Shown piece by piece: positions 17,440-24,676 of a stretch of DNA of 64,000 nucleotides. The DNA comes from Methanomassiliicoccus sp. GTDB lineage: Archaea; Thermoplasmatota; Thermoplasmata; Methanomassiliicoccales; Methanomassiliicoccaceae. Made by a program: the position numbers and the translations under genes. Every line of letters starts with the position of its first letter. Position 1 is the stretch's first letter. The notes under the pieces were generated by a model. The model made no database searches. It had not been told where the DNA came from and worked only from the letters and a program-made list of their open reading frames with translations. The stretch spans positions 248,001 to 312,000 of the forward strand of contig JAWQJJ010000003.1 in assembly GCA_033485155.1 (NCBI GenBank), in the 5' to 3' direction.

Positions 17440-18399
17440 TCACGGAAGGACAATTGAGCCGGCGACCCTCAGCTTCCCGCCTTCCAGGTACATGATGACC
17501 GCCCGGGACCCGGGAGGGTGCACGACCGGCTTGTCCAGGGTCAAGGAGATGGTCGGCCGACGGAAGTCGCCGCCATCCTTAACCGCCTCCACACGGGCGC
17601 CGATGAACTGCATCCAGTGTCCGAGGTGCAGGACCATCCCCTCCTTCAGAGGCATCTTCCAGTAGTTGACCAGCTCCGCCTGGGCGGTGACGGATGAGTC
17701 GCTTCTTATGCTGCTGTCCTCGGTGAGCACATACCCTCGGTCCAGCTGCTCCACGTCGATGTTCTTCAGTGCCAGGCCGACGCGGTCCCCATGGACCGCG
17801 TCGTCGAAATCGTCATCATGCTTCTGGATAGACCGCACGAGTGCTGTGCGGTTGGTGGGCAGCACCTTCAGGTCGTCGTGCTTCTCGATGCGGCCGTACG
17901 CCACGTAGCCGAGGATGACCGTGCCCACTCCCTTGACGTTGAAGAAGTGGTCGATGGGTACTGCCCCCTTCCCCATCCCCTGAGCGACCGTCCGGCCCTT
18001 GGCCTCGCTGATCAGCATCTCGCGGAGGGAGTTCTTGTCATCCTCCACAAAGCGATACGCTTCCAACACCGTTCCCTTGGTCAGCGGGGCGAGCTGCTCC
18101 CGGGTAAGGTAATTGCGGAGGATGATGTATCCCTCCTTCACCCCGGCGCACTGCAGCATGACGATGCACTCCCCCAGCTGAGCGTTGATCGCCTCCACCA
18201 CCACCAGCGCGCGGTCGGCCATGGAGACAGCATAGAAGAGCGGGGCAAGGCGGTCGGGATACTTGGTCGGCTCGATGAAGGTCACCGTATCGGTGCCCTG
18301 CTTCAGATCGTAGAGCGTGATGTCCGAGGCGGTTCCCTTCTTTCCCAGGTCCTTGGCGTAATCGTTCGGACCGATGACCGCCACGTTCAGGTTGGCCAT
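17440..18399 (-). CDS. Archaeal SelB-like (aSelBL) EF-Tu paralog with dead GTPase domain
   Basis: A protein of 319 residues with the domain order of EF-Tu/SelB: a shortened G domain (1-130), a domain-II barrel (DHFFNVKGVGTVILGYVAYG, near 165) and a third barrel. The GTPase signatures are gone. The P-loop GHVDHGK(S/T) is replaced by GPNDYAKDLGKKG, DTPGH by EPTKYPDR and NKxD by RNYLTRE. This matches the archaeal SelB-like family, which is wider than selenocysteine or pyrrolysine use and known for G-domain disruption. It may still contact aminoacyl-tRNA and the ribosome. A TATA-like CCTTTATCC about 28 bases before the ATG suggests a leaderless transcript. Confidence 0.7.
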   Translation of the reverse strand: MANLNVAVIGPNDYAKDLGKKGTASDITLYDLKQGTDTVTFIEPTKYPDRLAPLFYAVSMADRALVVVEAINAQLGECIVMLQCAGVKEGYIILRNYLTREQLAPLTKGTVLEAYRFVEDDKNSLREMLISEAKGRTVAQGMGKGAVPIDHFFNVKGVGTVILGYVAYGRIEKHDDLKVLPTNRTALVRSIQKHDDDFDDAVHGDRVGLALKNIDVEQLDRGYVLTEDSSIRSDSSVTAQAELVNYWKMPLKEGMVLHLGHWMQFIGARVEAVKDGGDFRRPTISLTLDKPVVHPPGSRAVIMYLEGGKLRVAGSIVLP

Positions 18400-18469
18400 G
18401 GTGGACGATAAAAATGGGGCGGGATAAAGGTTTTTGGATGGAAAAAGAGAGGGACCGGCCCCGACGCCC

Positions 18470-19243
18470 TCAGGTGCCGGTAGCCAGGGTACCCGCGAAA
18501 ACCAGCCAGGCCAGTGCCGACTTGGCGAACAGGCTTAGCAGGATGTAGACATACTCGCCGAACAGGTAGTCCTTCCATCTTCCCACCTTCTTGTACTGCA
18601 GGACCATGTTGAAGGCGAAGGAGAAGAAGAAGATCGCAATGACGAAGTATATCCAGTACACGAAGTCCGGGACTCTTCCACCAACTCCCGAACCCCACAG
18701 GTAGATGGAGATGACCACCCAAGGAACTAGACCGGCGTAGGTGCCGAAGATGTAGGAGGTCCAGTCCGTCTTCTTGGTGACCTGGTTGTGCTTCTCCATC
18801 ATCAGCCCGAACAGGTTCATCACCGAGTTGATGGCGAACAGCGGAATGATCGCCGCGATGTCCCGGACCCCGCACAGGACGGCGATGACCACAATCATCA
18901 CCGAGGACGAGATGGCGTACTCGTACCATCGGGCGTAGTTGTGGTTCTCCTTCAACCCCGCCACGTACCATTTGTACAGCGGACCGGCCAGGAGGAAGTG
19001 GTCGAACGCCGATATGAACAGGAACAGGGCGACCATGGGGCCTAGCAGCAGATCGAACATCAGCTGCTGCTGCGATATCAGGCTCTGAGTGGCCGGATCG
19101 AACTTCAGGAAATAGCTGTAGATCGGCTGGGAGGTATTATTTGCCAGCACCAGGATGAGCAGTGCCTGCACCAGGTGCACGACCGCCATTACGGCGTTGA
19201 ACCTCCTGAGTCTCTTGAACTTCATTTCCTCTGTTAGGTTCAT
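18470..19243 (-). CDS. Heliorhodopsin
   Basis: A 257-residue seven-helix membrane protein that I recognise as a heliorhodopsin, a retinal protein inverted in the membrane relative to type I rhodopsins and without a proven pump activity. Family marks are RRFNAVMAVVHLVQALLILVL in helix 1 (residues 13-33), ARWYEYAISSSVMIVVIAVL in helix 3 with Glu108 as the likely Schiff-base counterion, and helix 7 SLFAKSALAWLVFAGTL with Lys241 as the retinal lysine. Length and lysine position agree with characterised members. It is a single gene; the next genes are the SelB-like factor downstream and an exporter upstream. No carotenoid cleavage or carotenoid synthesis gene is in the window, apart from a remote CrtC-like protein. 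Confidence 0.9.
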   Translation of the reverse strand: MNLTEEMKFKRLRRFNAVMAVVHLVQALLILVLANNTSQPIYSYFLKFDPATQSLISQQQLMFDLLLGPMVALFLFISAFDHFLLAGPLYKWYVAGLKENHNYARWYEYAISSSVMIVVIAVLCGVRDIAAIIPLFAINSVMNLFGLMMEKHNQVTKKTDWTSYIFGTYAGLVPWVVISIYLWGSGVGGRVPDFVYWIYFVIAIFFFSFAFNMVLQYKKVGRWKDYLFGEYVYILLSLFAKSALAWLVFAGTLATGT

Positions 19244-19265
19244 GGTTGGTATATCGTTTTCCGAA

Positions 19266-19280
19266 ATAATAAAAAGATAC
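19266..19280 (-). promoter_or_regulatory. TATA box of the heliorhodopsin gene
   Basis: CTTTTTATTATTTC, read leftward, ends about 25 bases before the ATG at 19243. This suggests transcription starts at or just before the start codon. Confidence 0.45.
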
Positions 19281-19321
19281 CGAACAGGTTAGGTCCGTTC
19301 GATGGGGACAAGGGGGCCAGA

Positions 19322-20788
19322 TCAGGGACCCTTTCCCTCAGCCATGCTCTCCACCTCGCACTGCACCACCTTGCCCCGGGCCAGCGAGGTTAGGGCACCA
19401 ACAAAGGCGATCCCCGCCGATACCATGAACGCCAAGTTCATCCCGCTGACGAACTCCGCGGTCCCGGCGAGGGGCACCGAGCCCATCGTCCCCGAGAACA
19501 GCTCGGACACCACCGCGGTCGAGGCCACCGTTGCCACCAACGCGCCCATCACCGCCAGGCTGAGCGATTGCCCCACCGTGCGCATCGTGGACAGGGTCCC
19601 CGAGGCCACCCCCAGTTGCTCCCTGGGGACGCATCCCATGATGGCGCTGGTGTTGGGAGAAGAGAACATCCCCATGCCAATGCCCAGCAGGACAAGATAG
19701 GCGACGAGCTCCAGAGCCGAGGTGCTCTCTCCGATGGTCCCCAGCAACAGCAGGCCGATGGTGATGAGGAGCATCCCCCCGGACGCGAGGACGCGGGAGC
19801 CGATGCGATCGGAGGCGGCCCCCATGATGGGCGACAGGATGCTCATCACCAGGGGCATGGACAGGAGGACGAAGCCGGTGAGCGCCAGGGAGTAACCGAG
19901 GACCCGTTGCATGTAGAACGAAAGAAGGAAGGAGATCCCGAAGTACGAGGTGTAGTTCAGCAGGGCGGAGATGTTGGCCATGGCGAACAGGCGGTTCCTG
20001 GTCAGCAGGTGGAGGTCGAGCATGGCGTCCGGTCCCTTCCTCCGCTCGATGACCACGAACACGGCGAAGCTGATGATGGTCACCACCAGGAGGGTTATCG
20101 AGACCGGGGAGGTCCAGCCCAGGTCCTCCCCCACTGTAAGGTTGATGAGCAGCGCGGACAGCCCGGTGGCGAAGGTTATGGCCCCGGTCAGGTCAAAGGG
20201 GCGGGGGCGGACGGTGCGGACCGGCTCCTTCATCATCGCCAGGGAGAGGGCGATGACGACCAGACCTATGGGGATGTTGACCAGGAAAATGGACGGCCAA
20301 CCGAAGGACGCCGTCAGGAAGCCTCCCAGGGGCGGACCCAAGCTGAGGCCGATGTACACGGACATGGCGTTGATGCCCAGCGCCTTACCCCGCTCCTGGG
20401 GCGGGAAGGAGGCGGTTATTATGGCGGGCGAGGTTGACATGATCATCGCCGCCCCGATACCCTGGAGGAAGCGGAATGCGATCATCTCCCCGCCGTTGAC
20501 GGACACGCTGCATAGGAGGGAGCCGAGGACGAAGATGGCGAAGCCGGCGACGAACAAGGGCTTTCGCCCTCGTAGGTCGGAGAGCCGGCCCACGGTGAGC
20601 AGCAAGCTAGCCACCGCGAGGAGATACGCGGTGGGAATCCACAACGCCGTCGCATAGTCCATCCCCAGATCGCTGGAGATGGTGGGCAGGGAGACGCTGA
20701 CGATGGTCGAGTCCAGGGGGCCCATGAGTGCCCCGACACAGGTAATGAATAGGATGATCCGCCGTTCCCGTTTATCCAGCGCTGCCAA
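19322..20788 (-). CDS. MFS drug:H+ antiporter, DHA2 family (14 TM)
   Basis: A 488-residue transporter of the EmrB/QacA type, expected to export small molecules against protons. It has about fourteen hydrophobic segments. The motif-A loop VGRLSDLRGRKPLF lies between TM2 and TM3. LGPPLGGFLTASFGWPSIFLVNIPIG is the motif-C/TM5-6 stretch of the DHA2 group, split here by turns. Acidic residues within membrane segments are few. The substrate is unknown. The gene stands alone, divergent from superoxide dismutase at 20965, so the two might share a control region. Confidence 0.85.
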   Translation of the reverse strand: MAALDKRERRIILFITCVGALMGPLDSTIVSVSLPTISSDLGMDYATALWIPTAYLLAVASLLLTVGRLSDLRGRKPLFVAGFAIFVLGSLLCSVSVNGGEMIAFRFLQGIGAAMIMSTSPAIITASFPPQERGKALGINAMSVYIGLSLGPPLGGFLTASFGWPSIFLVNIPIGLVVIALSLAMMKEPVRTVRPRPFDLTGAITFATGLSALLINLTVGEDLGWTSPVSITLLVVTIISFAVFVVIERRKGPDAMLDLHLLTRNRLFAMANISALLNYTSYFGISFLLSFYMQRVLGYSLALTGFVLLSMPLVMSILSPIMGAASDRIGSRVLASGGMLLITIGLLLLGTIGESTSALELVAYLVLLGIGMGMFSSPNTSAIMGCVPREQLGVASGTLSTMRTVGQSLSLAVMGALVATVASTAVVSELFSGTMGSVPLAGTAEFVSGMNLAFMVSAGIAFVGALTSLARGKVVQCEVESMAEGKGP

Positions 20789-20964
20789 TGTTATCGCCCT
20801 TCACGCCTCTATATGGAGGGGGCCAAAAGCGTTTCGTCTCTAGATAAGGCTGACGGGGGCCCTCTTAGCTTCTGGAAGACCATGCCGGAGGGGACACCAC
20901 CTCCGGTCCCGCGGTTTCTCAAAAGTAAATTATAGGGGTCGCTCAGAGCGAGTACGGTGACAAA

Positions 20965-21636
20965 ATGACCGACGGCAAGGGGTTTTATTCGCTCCCTGCC
21001 CTGCCCTACGGGTACGGGGAGCTGGCGCCATTCATATCCGAACAATTGTTGAAAGTTCACCATGACGGGCATCACCAGAAGTACGTGAACCAGGCCAACG
21101 GCCTCCTCGAGAAGATGGACAAGGCCCGGGCCGAGGGAACGATGCCCAACATGAAGGCCGAAGCCCAGGCCCTGGCCTTCAATGTCGGGGGCCATTTCCT
21201 CCACAAGTTATACTGGGAGAACATGAGGCCAGCGACATCGGGAGGGGGAGGGAGGCCCGGAGGCAAGATCGCTGACCTCCTGGACCAAGAGTTCGGCGGC
21301 TTCGAGCGCTTCCAGAAGGAATTCACCGAGCTCGCCAACACGGTGGAATCGTCAGGTTGGGCGACCTTGATATACTGCAGCATGACCAAGCGCCCGCTGT
21401 TGGTACAGGTCAAGGATCATGACCTCTATGCCATCCCCGGGTTCAAGGTGCTGATGGTCATGGACGTATGGGAGCACGCCTACTATCTGGACTATAAAAA
21501 CGAAAAGGCCAAGTACACCGCGAACTTCTGGAACGTCATCAACTGGGACGTGATCGACCAGCGGTTGGAGAAGGTCCTCGGCGGGAGGAAGGAAGGAATG
21601 GCGGTGCCGGTGGCCGCGGCCGGTGGGTCGCTATGA
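20965..21636 (+). CDS. sod: Fe/Mn superoxide dismutase
   Basis: A 223-residue cytoplasmic enzyme that converts superoxide to hydrogen peroxide and oxygen. The four metal ligands fit: His in KVHHDGHHQKYV, His in VGGHFLHKLYW, and Asp plus His in MDVWEHAYYLDY. The N-terminal LPALPYGYGELAPFIS is the usual substrate-channel entrance. Metal choice cannot be read safely. A GGTGAC element precedes the ATG and a TATA-like stretch lies near 20925. Its 3' end overlaps the open frame of the MEDS protein upstream of that gene's likely start. Presence in an otherwise anaerobe-like genome suggests exposure to oxygen. Confidence 0.93.
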   Translation: MTDGKGFYSLPALPYGYGELAPFISEQLLKVHHDGHHQKYVNQANGLLEKMDKARAEGTMPNMKAEAQALAFNVGGHFLHKLYWENMRPATSGGGGRPGGKIADLLDQEFGGFERFQKEFTELANTVESSGWATLIYCSMTKRPLLVQVKDHDLYAIPGFKVLMVMDVWEHAYYLDYKNEKAKYTANFWNVINWDVIDQRLEKVLGGRKEGMAVPVAAAGGSL

Positions 21637-21679
21637 GTCCCTCGTCCGACGATCTCTCGTTGTTGGGCCGGGTGCAGAC

Positions 21680-22303
21680 ATGAAGCGATGGTATGAGGAG
21701 CTGAGGAGAGGTGACCACGCTGCACACATCTACCGCAGTGATGCCGAGCAGGTGCGGGTGGTGACCGATACGGTCTCCTGGATGGGCGAGGACCAGCGCC
21801 TGGTCATGCTTAGTGACCGTTGGGACACGGAGACCAAGGCCTCCCGCCCCCGGGTCCTGGACGCGGCCGTGGAGGACGGGCATCTGATTGTCGTCCCCGC
21901 CAAACCCCTTTTGTGCCGTTCCGGGCAGTTCCAGGCCGGTGCACTGCAGGAGTACATCGACGTGGAGCTGGACGGTTTGACCCGTCCCGAACTGGTGATA
22001 ATGTGGGACTTGGATTGGCTGGGCGCTGACCCTGATGCTTTCGAGGCCCATATCGTCCAGCTGTCCAGCATGGCCCTCGCACCGCCCATTCATGGGGTCA
22101 CGCTCATCGGCCAGTACGGCACCGCGTTCTACACGGCGGAACAGGTGGAGAGGATACTTAGGGTTAACCCCCTGGTCCTGGAGGGCGGCATGCTCGCCCG
22201 CAAGTTCTGGGTGGTGTCCAAGAGTTCGGTGGGAAAACCCTCCAAGGACGGGCATTCGCTCAGGGTCGACGTCCCGGAGAGCGCCAAGGTCCACGAATTA
22301 TAG
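21680..22303 (+). CDS. MEDS-domain sensory protein
   Basis: A protein of about 207 residues resembling the MEDS (methanogen/methylotroph, DcmR) sensory domain: GDHAAHIYRSDAEQ close to the N-terminus, then a RecA-like alpha/beta core with VIMWDLDWLG. Catalytic Walker residues are absent, as usual for the group. It probably binds a small ligand and signals to a partner. The frame is open back to 21623, but the ATG at 21680 has GGGTGCAG before it and begins at the domain. It follows superoxide dismutase by 43 bases and its stop overlaps by six bases that of the convergent Lrp regulator. Confidence 0.6.
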   Translation: MKRWYEELRRGDHAAHIYRSDAEQVRVVTDTVSWMGEDQRLVMLSDRWDTETKASRPRVLDAAVEDGHLIVVPAKPLLCRSGQFQAGALQEYIDVELDGLTRPELVIMWDLDWLGADPDAFEAHIVQLSSMALAPPIHGVTLIGQYGTAFYTAEQVERILRVNPLVLEGGMLARKFWVVSKSSVGKPSKDGHSLRVDVPESAKVHEL

Positions 22304-22738
22304 TCCAGGATAGCGGACCACCGGTTCCAAGACCACCGTCACCTCGATGTTGTGAAAGCCCAGGGGCCGGATCTTGCGGTCGATGATGTCAATCATCTCT
22401 GAGTTGTTAGCCGCCCGGATGCGGAACATGATCCGGCGCTCCCCGGTGACCCGGAGGATCTCGGAGACATTCTCCATCGAGAACAGGGAGGCTATCGCCG
22501 TCTGGGTCTTGTCCGGCGGGATGTCCGCGGCGATGTACGCATCGCAGCTGATGCCCATGCGGTCGTGGTTGACGATGGCGGAGTAGCCCATGATCGTTTT
22601 ATTCTCTTCCAACTTCTTAATGCGATCGCGTATGGTCGACGGGGAGCGGTCGACGAGGGCCCCTATCTCCTCATAGGTCAACTTTCCGTTCCGCTGCAAC
22701 AACCGAAGTATCCTGGAGTCAAGGTCATCTTGCAGCAT
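22298..22738 (-). CDS. Lrp/AsnC-family transcriptional regulator
   Basis: A 146-residue regulator with an N-terminal winged helix (LDSRILRLLQRNGKLTYEEIG, then DRSPSTIRDRIKKLEE as recognition helix) and a C-terminal RAM/ASNC domain (FSMENVSEILRVTGERRIMFRIRA and following, with the usual beta-alpha-beta repeat). Members form octamers or hexadecamers and respond to amino acids. Target genes are unknown; it converges with the MEDS gene and is near the HTH-Nudix gene in the same direction. Confidence 0.87.
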   Translation of the reverse strand: MLQDDLDSRILRLLQRNGKLTYEEIGALVDRSPSTIRDRIKKLEENKTIMGYSAIVNHDRMGISCDAYIAADIPPDKTQTAIASLFSMENVSEILRVTGERRIMFRIRAANNSEMIDIIDRKIRPLGFHNIEVTVVLEPVVRYPGL

Positions 22739-22813
22739 CCTGTCTTTGTACGCTTGCCCACAGTATAAAAGCTTTCCAGGTGAAAGGGGGGCAGTGATAG
22801 CGGCGTTCTACGC

Positions 22814-23515
22814 TCAGCGCCGCTTCCCCGTCGCCCTAAGATGGTCGGTAATGATCTTGGCGTGATCGAAGGCTAGCTCCGGAAGGGAATCGAGGTCGTA
22901 GAGCGACACCTCATCGGCGTCGTCCCCGGCCCTCAGCTCGCCGCCCACGACGCGCAGGTGGAAAACCGCGCTGACGATGTGCCCGCGGGGATCCCGCCCG
23001 GGGTCGGAGTACAGGCCCACCAGTCCCAGCGGCTCGGTCCGCAATCCAGTCTCCTCCATGACCTCGCGCACAGCGCAGTCCTCGGCCCGTTCGCCGTGTT
23101 CTACGAAACCGCCGGGCAGCGCGTACTTGCCCCTACCCGGCTCCCGGCCCCGGCGGACCAGAACGATGCGGCCATCCACCATGACCACCCCGTCGGCAGT
23201 GAGGGTGGGGTTCCTGAAGGCGTGGGCCAGCTGCTCGTCGGCCCGCCGCTTCTTGTTCTGGTGCTCATCGAGGAGCGCGTTCCCTTCGGCGGTGAGGTTG
23301 CACCTGTCCCCGCTCACCACGATCCTGGCACCGAGCACCTCCTCGATCTGGGCGATGATCTCCCGAGCCCGCCCGTCGCTCATCCCCCGGACCGCGGCCG
23401 CTTCCTGGAGGGATCCCCGCTCGGCGATAGAAGCGAGCAACCCGGCCCCCTCCTCCCCAATGATCAGGCGTTCCCCCTCCGTCAACCAGATCTGGCACCT
23501 GACCCCGTGGCTCAT
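22814..23515 (-). CDS. ModE-like HTH fused to a Nudix hydrolase
   Basis: A 233-residue two-domain protein. Residues 1-95 look like the winged-helix N-domain of ModE/LysR-type regulators: LLASIAERGSLQEAAAVRGMSDGRAREIIAQIE gives the HTH, and CNLTAEGNALL the wing end (quoted in parts only for orientation). Residues 98-233 are a Nudix domain with the full box from GGFVEHGE through REVMEETGL, which binds Mg and cleaves a nucleoside diphosphate linked to X; the surroundings resemble ADP-ribose pyrophosphatases. NrtR regulators have the reverse order (Nudix first, HTH last). This one could be a nucleotide-responsive regulator or a bifunctional protein. A frame break is not involved. Confidence 0.72.
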   Translation of the reverse strand: MSHGVRCQIWLTEGERLIIGEEGAGLLASIAERGSLQEAAAVRGMSDGRAREIIAQIEEVLGARIVVSGDRCNLTAEGNALLDEHQNKKRRADEQLAHAFRNPTLTADGVVMVDGRIVLVRRGREPGRGKYALPGGFVEHGERAEDCAVREVMEETGLRTEPLGLVGLYSDPGRDPRGHIVSAVFHLRVVGGELRAGDDADEVSLYDLDSLPELAFDHAKIITDHLRATGKRR

Positions 23516-23573
23516 CGCCCCCGACGATGGCCAAATGATAACTTAATAACTTGCTCCCTCCTATGGCCCGGCC

Positions 23574-24569
23574 ATGCAGGACTGGAAGCGGCAGATTCCG
23601 ACCATCATGACAGCCCAGGAGCTCCTGGACCGGGCCTATGCCCGAGCTTCCAGAAAGGAGGTCAACGGGGCGGCAGCGTTCGATACGGTCAAGAAGACCA
23701 ACATCGGCAAGATAACCGCCATCGGGGACATGACCACCACCACGCTGCTGAAGTACGTCCGTTCCTTCCCTCGGATGGAGAAGGAGGACGAGTTCTACTC
23801 CCAGCTCATCGACGTCATCATCGGGCACGAGAAGCTGAAGAAGGCGCTGGGGAATCTCTCGTGGTGCGCCGAGAAGTGCTCCGATCTCCAGCGCATCTAC
23901 CTGATGCGGGTACGGAGGGCTCCTACCATCGATGAGGTGGCCAAGGCGACCAGGGAATTCTACGGCCGCTTCTCGTCGGTCATCAACCGCGTGGACGGGG
24001 ACCTTTTGTTCTGCCAAAAGGCCCGCGACCAGCTGAGACAGCTCCCGGCGGTGGACACCACCGTGCAGACCGTGGTCATCGCCGGCTACCCCAACGTTGG
24101 CAAGAGCCAGCTGGTAGAACGCATCTCGACGGCCAAGCCCACCATTGCTCCCTACCCCTTCACCACCAAGGGCGTCATCATTGGACATCTCAAGAGCGGG
24201 TGGCAGACCTACCAGATCATTGACACCCCCGGCCTGCTGGACCGGGAGCTGGAGAAGCGGAACGCCATCGAGCTTCAGGCCGTCCTGGCCCTGCGCTACC
24301 TGGCCGACATCATCGTATTCCTCATCGATCCCTCGGAGACCTGCGGCTACACCCTCGACCGGCAGTTGGCGCTGTTGGAATCAGTCAAGGCTAACTTCTC
24401 GGAGATACCCATCATCGAGGTGGAGAGCAAGGCGGACCTGGAGGGCAAGTTCACAGACCGGCCGCGCATCTCCGCCCTCACCGGGGAGGGAGTGGACGAA
24501 CTGATGGCCAAGATCGAGGGAGCGCTCAAGGCTCAACGGGTGAACGACCTGGACAAGCTGCCGACCTAG
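23574..24569 (+). CDS. nog1: NOG1-type GTP-binding protein
   Basis: A 331-residue GTPase of the Obg/NOG1 group, linked in eukaryotes and archaea to large ribosomal subunit assembly. A helical N-domain (residues 1-160) precedes the G domain: G1 GYPNVGKSQ, G2 region PYPFTTKGV, G3 DTPGLLDRE, G4 read as EVESKADLE with a substituted first position, and G5 ISALTGEG. The usual G4 is NKxD; here SKAD, which still has the Lys and Asp. A TATA-like CTTAATAAC lies near 23543. It is followed by the PolD gene in the same direction. It stops with TAG. Confidence 0.85.
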   Translation: MQDWKRQIPTIMTAQELLDRAYARASRKEVNGAAAFDTVKKTNIGKITAIGDMTTTTLLKYVRSFPRMEKEDEFYSQLIDVIIGHEKLKKALGNLSWCAEKCSDLQRIYLMRVRRAPTIDEVAKATREFYGRFSSVINRVDGDLLFCQKARDQLRQLPAVDTTVQTVVIAGYPNVGKSQLVERISTAKPTIAPYPFTTKGVIIGHLKSGWQTYQIIDTPGLLDRELEKRNAIELQAVLALRYLADIIVFLIDPSETCGYTLDRQLALLESVKANFSEIPIIEVESKADLEGKFTDRPRISALTGEGVDELMAKIEGALKAQRVNDLDKLPT

Positions 24570-24676
24570 GGGTAAAGATTCGCCTTTGCCATCTCTTCAA
24601 GCGAACCATTTATCTTCACGTCCTCGCATTGGCCGATGGCCGACATAGGGGATCGGCGGATCGCAGGTGATTAAGC

